Shown here one piece after another: positions 1 through 11,725 of a stretch of 64,000 nt of DNA. Every line of letters starts with the position of its first letter. Position 1 is the first letter of the stretch. The stretch spans positions 24,425,206 through 24,489,205 of the forward strand of contig NC_058044.1 in the NCBI RefSeq assembly GCF_020085105.1, given 5' to 3'. The notes under the pieces are model-generated. The model saw only the letters and a program-made list of their open reading frames with translations. It had not been told where the DNA came from and ran no database searches. The DNA comes from Siniperca chuatsi. Lineage: Eukaryota > Chordata > Actinopteri > Centrarchiformes > Sinipercidae. Both the position numbers and the translations under genes were made by a program.

Positions 1-243
1 CTAGTTTGGCAAGATGTGCTGTTGTGATGTTAGCTATAGTAGCAGGAGAGTTGCGAGTATCGCTGTCTGGAGCTGGTTTGTTGGCTCTGGGAAACTGTCT
101 CGTCCTCTCTGGCTGTTAGCTTTGAAGCAGCAACTGTAAAGACTGTTTGCTAACCCACAACCTAGCTAACGTTAGTTACATTACTTGCTGTGTCGTTGTT
201 CGCTCTATATCATGGTATTTGTCATGGTATTGGATTTCTCCAG
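1..243 (-). repeat. Interspersed element, inverted copy (truncated by window edge)
   Basis: About 240 bp matching 2540-2785 in reverse complement with only scattered differences. Shared blocks include TAGCTATAGTAGCAGGAGAG and CATGGTATTTGTCATGGTAT. Similarity stops abruptly at TTTCTCCAG (about 243), marking an element end. The other end runs off the window. Confidence 0.85.
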
Positions 244-1824
244 TGTATAGTTGAAAGTTGTTATGATCTCAATCACACCCCTTTTACTTAAACATAATTA
301 GAGTGAAAATTGTCGAAACTGCCACCTAGAATCACAAATTCAATTATTCGTGAAAACCTAACCCTTTTTTGCTTTTCGAGAAAGAAACGGGGGGTTTTCC
401 TATTGGCTTCAGTAGTCTTTTTAGACTTTTCTTTTGGAGGCACTGTCTAGTGGTCGTTATAGAAACTGCATCTTACAGCCTCATATACATGCGTCAGTAT
501 TCAGCTATAGTGTTTTCTACATCGAAGGGCACCTGAGCTTGCAGGGGAGGACAGCTCTAACCTTGTCTTGTCAGTTCTGTGTGTTTACAGATGTTTTATA
601 CCACAGCCTCACCTTAAAGCAGAATTGAACTAAACTGAAAATATTGATCCTGTTAAAACACCTTAAGTGATGTAAAATGGAGTAAAGGATTTCTAAAGAT
701 TTTTGGCATCAAGGGCCTCTGCTTCTTTTCCTCAGTTTATTCTTAACAGTGTTTTTACATACATTTTTAAAAACTCTCCCTCCAAACATGGCGACACACA
801 GGCACACGTGCACGTTCACCAGCAGCCTTTTCAAATATTCAATAGATTTGAAAGGTTATCTGATAGAAGAGAGATGCTCATATACAGTAAAGAACGCTTT
901 TAACATGGGTTTATTACATCTTAATAATCAGATTATTACATCATCCCACATATTTATTATCTCTCACTTGGGTGCCTGGCTGTAACTTCAGGTTTCATGG
1001 AAGGTGAATGTTGTTGCTGGCACATTCAAAAGCAGGTCATTTAGCTTTCACACACGCTGTAACTGTTAAAAGGTGCATGTTTCTATCTCTGGCTAGCTCT
1101 CCCTCCATTGCTTCAAATCTAAGAGCCATTTTCTGTATAAAATATTAACCTTCAGCTTCAAATACAGATGAATGTTTCACATGCAGCGTGCATTATGCTT
1201 CAGCACTTACAGGGCCCTCCGCTTACACCAGAAATAATTTCACACATGCGCGTGCAATCACATGTCAGGAATATGCTGTTTCCTTTCACAGTATAGCCCC
1301 CTGTGATGATATGTTTCTTGATAGTGTGAAATCTTTGGGCCTGCAGTGATGTGCGGAAGAAGGAAACAAATGAGGGTTTTGAGGGAAAGGAGGAAGATAG
1401 AAATGACTGGCTCATCATTTATCCATGAAACAAGCTGTATGTTTCAGCGAGCAGAGATTTTTAAATGGATGGAGATGCTTGTCTAGACAACACAGCAAGC
1501 TACAGTAGCTACAGTAATGGGACAAAGACATCACTTTTTGTAATGCTGTTATTTGCCTGAATGAGCACTCCGTCTGCCCAAACAAGGGCGACCGCTCTTT
1601 TTAACCTACAGTACAATAGACTTTGAGTTTAGGCTCAGGTTTTTGAGATTTTTATTAATGGAATAACTAACTGCACGGTTTTGTGAGTTGGATTTATCAT
1701 AACTATGTTCTTTCTATATGTTTAGTTCATATATATGTCCTCTTTCGCCATAATATTTAGAAAAAATATTGTAACTGCAGTGATTATGTTTGATTTAAGT
1801 TTTATTTGTACATCTGCTGTGTAG
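244..1824. other. armh3 intron, no feature recognised
   Basis: AT-rich noncoding sequence between the truncated repeat and the first visible armh3 exon. I looked for another armh3 exon and found none; short open frames here have no recognisable content. Confidence 0.6.
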
Positions 1825-4800
1825 TGATGAACAACCCAGAACTGCCTCTGGATCCCAACCTGCAGACTAGCAACCTTCTCATCACCTTCCTCAAGTACTC
1901 CTCTATTGTAATGCAGGATACTAAAGGTAAACAGAAACCTTCATGCCCTCTTCCTTTTTGTTTCTGTCACTCTGCCTTCCTATAATTCTTCATTCTTTCA
2001 CTTTTTCTTCTGTATCTCTGTCCTTAAGTGTTCTCACGTAGTTGTTTTAGACAGCAGTGACAAATAAATGCTGTTCTCTTCAATCCCACAATTGTTATCG
2101 CACTTTAAAGCAGTCATTTGTTTCAGTCACCCCCTCCCAAAACACTAGAGGGAAAAAAACTGTCTGGCCCTCCGTTTTCTTTCTACCTGTTAAGAGTCTC
2201 ATATTTGTGTGTTTCCAGATGAGCATCGACTCAACAGTGCTAGACTGTGCCTAATCATCCTCACCTGCATAGCCGAGGTAAGAGCAGCTACACTGCTGCA
2301 ACATTTGTACCCTCCACAGATTGTCTTTGTTCTGACTTCACCTCTGTGTGTTGTAGGACCAGTACGCAGATGCCTTTCTTCACGATGACAACATGAACTT
2401 CAGAGTCAATCTCCACAGAATGGTGAGTTTCTGGGTGTGAGTGAGCGCAAAAGTGATAAAAACAAATAAAAGAGTTACAGCATTACAAGTTATCTGTTTT
2501 TCCCCCCATTCCTATCAGTTGGGGTGGGGTATGCGATTCTGGAGAAATCCAATACCATGACAAATACCATGATATCGAGTGAACAACGACACAGCAAGTA
2601 ATGTAACTAATGAAAGCTAGGTTGTGGGTTAGCAAACTGTCTCTACAGTTGCTGCTGCAAAGCTAGCAGCCAGAGAGGACGAGACCATTTCCCAGCCAGC
2701 AAATCAGCTCCAGACAGCGATACTCACAACTCTCCTGCTACTATAGCTAACACCACAACAGCAGCATATCTTGGCAGACTAGAAAGTAAGCTAAAGGTCC
2801 GTGGGCACGTCATTTAACGTTACCTGACACACAAATTTTGTGTTGTGTGGCTCGGTCTGAGCCACTTTCTTTATTTCCCCATTTACAGAGCCAGGGCTGT
2901 GTACAAACACTGGATTTTTTTTCAGAGCGCACACACTGAACAGACAGCTAGCGGACTGTGAGGAGATATTTGCTGAATTTGACAAAAAGACGTGTATTGG
3001 ATTACACGTGCCCCACCTTTATGTACATATGCAGGTGCTTCAGCTTTTACGCAGGTTACCAGGTTACGCAAGTATATGGGTTGACTTTGCACTATACAGT
3101 AGTAACCTGGTTACTGTAAATCTGCGTACACGGGCAGCAGGTCAGTAATCAGATTTCTCCACTGACATTATTTTGGAACCACGGGTTGCTGATTTTAACT
3201 ATAAATAATGATAGAAGACGCTGCGTCGGTCCTGACAAGAATGCATTGCTCTGTGTAATGATGTCTCTTTTCATCCATCGCTAAGCTGTTACCCTTCCAC
3301 TCTGCAGTCTTTTGTCATGCACATGTGTAAAGCAGATAAGAAACCCGGTTACCTGTATACATGGCAGAGACATCTGCATTCTCCAGGAGAAAACTACCCG
3401 GGGAAACAAGGTTTCTCTAATCCCCTACCCCGATTACGTTAACCAGGTTTCTCTACATCGTTTCGTCTACATGACGTTGTAAGAAATCGTCTTCTGGGAC
3501 AAAGCCGACTCTAACCCTGTTACTTAAGTGCATGTAAACACACTGCATGATAAAGACCATGACACTTTATTATTTTTGTGAAATTTGACACTTGTATTAA
3601 GTGAGGTGCATCTAGAAAAAAGGCTCACAAAATTGCATCGGCCAGATGTTGACCATGAAAATATTGTCTTGTACAATATTTCTTTTTAAAACTGATATTG
3701 GTCAATCCTGGTAGTATGCTGATACACTTGTCCATCTCTAGGATGTGCAGTACAATCTATTCATGCGCATTTACATACTGACTCAATTCTGATTTTTTTT
3801 TTCAGCCCATGAGGCACAGAAAAAAAGCAGTGGACAAGAACATCCCTTCACGGCCGCTGGTGTGTGCTGTTCTAGGTATGAGGAACATTTATAGATGTTT
3901 ACTGTGGACTCAAACTGGCAGTGACTCTGATGTTTGATATTTTTGAAGGCTAGTTAGTTAGCTATAACTTCAGATCTACCCTCCGGGTGTAGTTTCCCAT
4001 GGTAACGGCTACAGACCAGATGTTGATGAAGGTTGAAACATTCACCAGTCTACAATCACAGCTGTCACAGCTGTGTTTTTGACTTCTTATTTTGTTTATA
4101 CTCTTTATTTGAAAGTGGAGGAATGACGACACAATGCAAATTACTTTAAGTTAAGCTATTTATTATATAGATCTTATAAAATATATAGAATTCTTTCTGC
4201 CTGCCATAATCCCTTATGCAAAGCTGGGCAGCCAGCATTGTCTATTTTTGGACTTTCCCTGTTGTTTGGAAATGTATATGCTGCACTCTGGTTCTGGCTT
4301 GTATGTATTTATGGTGTCTTAGTTATATGCATGACACAATAATACAAATTGAATTAATTAATTCATTCTTAAAATGTTTGTGCAGATTTCATTGATTCAC
4401 GTTATAGATCATATTCACTCCCTACTACTTCGTTGGAGGTTTTTTTTTCCTGGCATGTTTACTGGCTAGCTGTTTTTGCTGTACTGCTTCTCACACTGTA
4501 ACTTGCACTGTAACAACCGATATGATATTTGAGGTTAAAGGTTTGTGCAATTTAACCCTTTCTGTTTGGATCCTTCTAACATTTATTTTTTCTTTTGTCT
4601 GTACCCCTTTGTCTAGATCTCATGGTGGAGTTTATTGTCACCCATATGATGAAGGATTTCCCCATGGACTTATACTTGTGAGAGCACATGCACATCACAC
4701 ACACACACTTTTCTAATCTCATTCACCAACCAGCTCAGTCACCACAGTTTTGCGTTCATTTCCTGTGAAGGCGCTGTGTGCAGATCATCCACAAACTCCT

Positions 4801-7800
4801 GTGCTACCAGAAGAAGTGCAGAATCAGGTTACACTACACCTGGAGAGAGCTCTGGTCAGGTAAAGATATCTCACTTTCTCTCTCATGTCATTTATATCTG
4901 AAGAATAGGGTAGGCAGGAACTTTTCCCAGGGGACCAAGAACCTTTTGAGGAACTCAAGAACTTAACCTGCATTTCATTTGGGATGAAGCTGTTTTGTCA
5001 TTTTTCTCAACACCGTAATCTTTAGCTTCCACCTGCCATTAGCGGCGCTTGTAACAACATTTTAAGTTTGGTGATTGAATGTTTCTTGCCTAAATGCACC
5101 TTGGGAGTCATATATAGCTACTCACTACTTTGTTAAGTAGCTTTTATGGTTTGTAATGATTGATGTTGATTCTCACACACATACCCTACTTCAAGATATA
5201 CTGTATATGGTAGTTGTAACTCTACGTTTTATGTGAAACCAGAGAATGAAAGTAAGGGTTAATGTTGCCTTTTTTACAGTTTCTGCAGATTTATGTGGTC
5301 TTTGCAAACAAACTGTGTTAAATAAATTGTGTTTTGGAAGTTTATAACTTAATTTTTCAAATAAAATTTCAGACATATGCATAATTGAAATCTGAAAAAT
5401 GTTTGATTTGCTGGGCATCACCTTAACAGTTGAGTAAATAGTTACTGCTTTTGCAAAACAACAACATTTTCCTTCTGAAGTCAGTGGCCCGTTGTTTGGA
5501 AATGTATTGCATCATTGAGATTGGATAATTAGTCTCTAAAGAAAGCACAATCCATCCTGGTGGCCTTGTTTTCAGCCTGGTCAACACGCAGGATAACTTT
5601 TCAGCTTGAAATGGCCCCATTGCACTGTCTCATTAGAATACAAATTCCTCTAATCAGACCAATAATCAGCTTAATTCCCTGAATGACGCAGACCCTCTCC
5701 TCCTGGTGGTGATAATAGCATACCATGAAATAAGACTGTAGAGACAAAATGAGCCAAATTAAACCAATAGATCTGTTTTATCTTCTTTCAGCATGTTGTT
5801 GTGCCAGCTTGTGTTGGAGCTTGTTAAAAGCTTTTTTTGTGCGCTCACATTTTGGTTCTTCTTATGGCTTTTATTTCCTCTATAAAAGCTTGCAAAAGAA
5901 CTTGATTTGGTGTTGAACCCCCCCTCCCCCCTCCTGTGTTTCCATTATCTACTTTAATAAAGATGCAGACTGCTGCCACATGCCTCTGCTGGTAGACGAC
6001 TACCAACATTCCAGATTATTTCATTAATGTGTCCATGTCTCCCTCTGCACAGCTCTCATCAACCTGCTGAAGTTCCTGCTGTCAAATGAGACCACGCTGC
6101 TGGCCAAGCACAACATCTTTCATCTGGCCTTACTGGTGAGCAACACGCACTCACAAAACATGCAGACAGGGCCTTGACAGAGTACAGTGCACAATGGAAA
6201 TTAATTTCACAGGGATATGTCTGCTCTTGTAGTAAGAGGAGAGCCAGATGCTGTATTAGTGGTGCTGCTCGTAGCGCAGCTGTGCGTATGACTCAAATCA
6301 CACACAAGAGTCTAAACTCCTTTTAGTTTGTCAGAGGAGACAAAAGATGCCAACCCGGCTGCGTATGCAGAAACTGATGAATAAATTTGATTTCCCTTTT
6401 AGAAAACCTATTTTTGGTTTGTTGAGTTCTTTTTGTTTGAAAGTGAATGTATTGGTCAACTAATGTGTGTCTCCTTATCCAGGTAGTGAACCTGTTCAAC
6501 ATGTTCATAACATACGGTGACACGTTCCTGCCCACCTCCAACAGCTATGACGAGCTGTACTATGAAATCGTACGAATGCACCAGGTCTTTGACAACCTCT
6601 ACTGTATGGGTATGTTAGGAGAAACTACAGTGTTTAACATGACCAGAACTGAAACGATTATAGTTATCATATAAAAGCTGTTATTCAAACAATGGCCGAG
6701 TCTGAAATATTATATTAGCCATCGCGAACAAATAAAAGCTGAGTTAAAAAAACACTGAGGGAGGTGCAATTACCTGTAGCCTACTACAACAGGTCACATG
6801 TTAAAGTTAGTGTTCTAGCCTTCCCTTTGTCACTAGTGAAATAAATCAGTATTTCTGTTAGAGAAGAGAGCAGCAGGGTGGTGAGTATGACATGAATCTG
6901 TTGTTGTACTGATGGAATTGGTGTCGTGGAGTGTACATTATATGGATTTTATCAAGACAACGGATAAACATGAAGGACGTTTTAAGTTTACATTAACTGG
7001 GGAGTAGAGGAAATTAAGAGTAATAGCCTGTGTCTAATGTAAACCTGTTCCAAATAAAGGCCTGGTTAAATGTGAGAATTTACAGTAGTCGACTGACCGA
7101 AAACTAACTGGCAACTATTTTTATAATCGATAAATCATTTAAGTCATTTGTCAAGCAAAAACACCGAACATCTTCTGGTTCCAACATCTCTATTGTAAGG
7201 ATTTGCTGGGTTTTTTTTTTTTTTTTTTAAACTGTTTTTATATTATGCATTTGAAATCACTGGACTTTGGACTGTTGGTTGGACATTTTATGTGATGGAT
7301 GTTTTTCACCATTTTCTGACATTTAATAGACCCAATGATTACTGGATTCATTGAGGGGGAAAAAAAGCATCTGATTAATTGACAGTAAAAAATATTGTTA
7401 GTTAGAGCCCTAAACCTGACTTATGAAGAGATGTGTTAAAGTGTGGCTGTATGTGTGCATTTAATTCTGTGTTATCTATCATTCTCTCCCTTCCAGTTCT
7501 GAGAGTATCAACAAACACGGGCCAGTGGAAGGAGGCAGCCAGCAAAGTCACACATGCCCTTGTCAACGTTCGGTAAAAACACGCACACACTGTATCCTGA
7601 GAAGGAGAAAAGATTCATATTGGACTGAGGGGAATTGCAAATAAGAATGTGATGGAGAAAGGTCAAAATAAAGTGAATGAAGTTAAGTCTTTGGAACTAT
7701 AAATTATCCTCAGCTGCTTCCTTTTTTCTCTCCCTTCACTTCCTCCTCTAGGCCCCTCTATTTGATCATTTTTAAGCCTTTATCTCCTTCACCCCAACCT

Positions 7801-10800
7801 TGCTCCAGTCCACACACACATATTGTCCTTGGTCTCTCCTCCACCATGTTCCCCTGTAATCTGTCTTTCCTCCTCCATCTTCTCTGAGGAGATGATCCTC
7901 TGAGGTCACCCTGGCTTTGAGGCCCCTGAGGGCCACCCACTCAACTGGGCTCCTGATGGAGCAGACTCCACTGCTTTAAATGGTTGAGGGGAAGGCGGAG
8001 AGGAAGAAGATTGAAAGAGTAATATTTGAAAGAATAGATGAGTGAAGGCTGAGAGGTATAAAGACCCCCCCCCCCCCGAGACATTTGAAATGAACTCAAA
8101 TGAAGGGACCAAGTCCATTTTAGTCCCATCAGTTCATTCCTCCATACGTTGGCTCCCCACATGTAAATGACAACAGAATTACCACTACGGAGAATTCTCT
8201 GCATTTTTGTCACTATAATTTATTTGATAAATGACATAGTCTAAGCCAGTACAAAATAAACCATTTCATCTCACAGCTTTGCTTATTGCATCAACTTTTA
8301 TTTGATCTATAAAGAAATCATAGAAATATATGCTAATGCTGGAAAAGATTGCAAGTACGTTTGTGTACATTTTTCATAGTTTGGTCTAGGACCTTTGGTT
8401 CCAGTTGAGGGAAATCTTAATGCTACAGCGTAGTATAGGATAATATTTTAGACTACGTCCACACTAAGCCAGCTAATTCTCATTTACAGATTTTTATGTT
8501 TCAGTGGAACGAGAATGAACTAAGGAAGTGATTGCGGCTCATAAATACTGCCAGCTTATCAGACAGCCATTCCTAAGATGCAGTGCTGATCAGATCATTG
8601 TTTTATGACAACAATATTGTCTGACAAATAAACATAAATACAGGATAATGACAACAGTTGTGCTGTGCTCTGCCCCCCCGACCGTTTTGGAAAAGCTAAG
8701 TTTTTGGGAGAAAAAAAACCATCAGCTTAAGGCTGACACATGCTTCTCTGGGCTGCATGTAGGTGAATGTGCATAGAGGTTGTTCTGAGACATTCGCGTA
8801 GCTGTTTCTTTTATACTTGTATCTACAACTTGTATAACGTGTATGCGTTTTTTCGATTATTTATCTATTTTTTTAAATGCTCAAATTGAAAATGGACGTA
8901 AAAACACGTGGATGGAAATGCACTTAGTGTGGATGGCCGCCCAACACAGAGAGAAAAGCATGCATTGTTTTAATTTAGATTTCATAATGTGGACATACCA
9001 ACTTTGTGGCAACAGCGAGCGGAAGGCATTCCCGTTTCAACATGACAAGACCTCACTGCACAAAGTGAGGTTTGTTAAGAACAGGATACCCATTTTTTTG
9101 CGGAAGAACTTGACTGGCCTGCACAGAGCCCTGACCCCAACCCCATCCAACACCTTTGAGATTAACCTGAAACGGTGACTGGGAGCCAGGAGGTGTCGCC
9201 CAAGATGGCCGATCTCACTACTGCTCTTGTGGCTGCATGGGAGAAAATCTTTGCAGCCAGGTGGAAAGTCACAAAAGAAGACTGTTATAACAGCAGATCA
9301 ATGCTCATGGTTTTGGAATGAGATGTGTAACAATCACATATGTCTACTATGTATAGTGTGCGTCCTTGGACTTTGAGGAAAATGTCCATTCGGCTTCATT
9401 TCAGAAGTGTTTGTCTTTTTGTCTTTAAGGGCCATCGTCAACCATTTTAACCCCAAGATTGAGTCGTACGCTGCTGTGAACCACATCTCCCAGCTGTCAG
9501 AAGAACAGGTAAACAGAACACTCTTTTCCTCCTTTTACACTCTGACTAAAAGCTGCATGTAAATAAAAATGAACTTCAGCAACATCTCAGGGCCATTTGG
9601 CCGGAACTGCACTAAAACATCACTTTTGTCATTTCAAAAGTAAATCTTAATGAATTTTTTAGTACACAATGGAAAACACTCAGTACTTAAAAGTGTTTGA
9701 GAACAGGTTCACTGCATTTTATTTTGAAAGAATGTCTGTTCATCAAGAAGTAGTTACAGCTGCGTGGCAGAGATGGATGACTCTGACATCTCCTGTTGTG
9801 ATGAGACACCTAGAAGAGCAATTGTTATCACACACCACTGAGCTTAAAACTCATCATGGCTGATTCACTGCACACAGGTCAGGCAGATGTAAATGACAGA
9901 TGGTGACATATGCATTTTAGTTGCTGTCACTTGACACTGGACACACTGAAATACCAACAACTTTCATAATTTTCTCAAATATACACAGTATTCACCTCTT
10001 ACTGTACTCTTAAAGGAAACATCACCCTAAAAAGAAAAGCTTAATTATTCTGATTACAGATTTTTTGTGTAAATATTTAAAGTAGAGTAAATGTTGCAGC
10101 CACTCTTGTAGAAATAATAATGACAATTTATCCACACAACAGGAGCCCCACTGTTTTTGCGAACACAGATTTGAGTCATTAAGCAACTGGACAACACAGA
10201 GTTATTCTTTCATCATTAGTGGAAAAACATGAGTCTGGAAGGAGGCTGAACTTCACCAATATGAGCGTTGTGAGCTCCATTTAAGACTTAATCATTTATG
10301 TCGAATCTGTAAGGATAAGAAAACAGCCGGAAGAGTCCTTTTTTTACAAGCTGATAAGAGAGTGATGGATTTGGTCATTATACTCCCCAATTACCTCTCT
10401 GCTGTTATCTGCTAGATTTATTCACAACAAAGAGAGAAGGCAGAAGTTAGCTCTGGTGTCAATGAGCTGCAAGTGGTTAAATGTAGTTTAACACTTTATT
10501 AACACCGTCCTCATTAGATAAAGTAACTTTGTAACAAAGTAACATTAGTAGTTGTCTTTGTGGAGCTACTGCAGTGTGATTATTGTCAGCACATTTTATG
10601 ATAATACAAAGGTTGTGCTCCTGTATTGAAAAATATGGTTTGAAAAATGCATTTTAACAAAAAAATAGTTTGTTTTGATGTGTTGTGAGAGAGTAAACCG
10701 CGGAGCAGCATGGACAAATAAACAGTAGCAAGTAGTTTAAATGAAGATGTCCACACTGACAGAGTGCTTCAGTGAGAGGCTGGAGAGCCTGTCTACACCC

Positions 10801-11681
10801 TGTCCAAACCATCTGACAACCTTTTCACACTGACACTCCTCTCTCCGCAAAGATTATACAAAACACTGTTGATTTTAAATAGATTGTCTTTTCATATTGT
10901 ACTCTATACTTAGTTTACTGTGGTTATATTATGTAGGAAAATATAGATATTGGATTGATTCAATATTATATGACTCAGATAGGGGACAAAACCTGGATCA
11001 GGATGTCTGTTTATGTGAAGGACTTATTTAGGGTCTTAACACCAATATTCTTGTCTGGGATGCTGCATCCTGATGTTTCTGTTTTAAAAAAATTGATGAT
11101 CATGGAATTTGCTCCAAAATCTTCACATGGCTACTAACAGTACTTCATTGAACGTGAATTTGAATCATAGAATTTTTATCATTTATAAATGATCAAATAC
11201 AGTCCTTTTGGGACGCCTTGGTGGCCCAGGGTTTAAGGTGCAGATCAACGTCCCCGGTTTGTCTCCTTCTGGGGACCTTTTGTTTCATGTCATCCCCCAT
11301 CTCTCTCTCCCCTCATTTCCTGTCGTCTCCCTACTGTCGTCAGCGCCAAAAGGGACTATTTTTTTTTTTTAATGATTTTTTTAGGCCATTTTTCATTTAT
11401 TAGACGATGTCCTTTGCTAGTCTCAGAATTCATAAAATGTAGGTCGGCTTTTTAAAAAAGGTAGCCTGCCGCTTCTTGCATCTCACTGATGAACGTTAAT
11501 GTAACCAGGGTGGCAGCTGTATTATGGGGTGGAACGGAGTTTTGACAGACTTTCAGATTGTCGCTTCTTCAGACTAAGCTCTTCGTTTTTCTCCTGTCTG
11601 CCTCTGTCCCTCTCTCCTCGTTTTTTAAATGGCGTGTGAAACCTTGTATTTTTTTACCTCTGTCTTTTGACTTACATGCTC

Positions 11682-11725
<44 letters not shown>

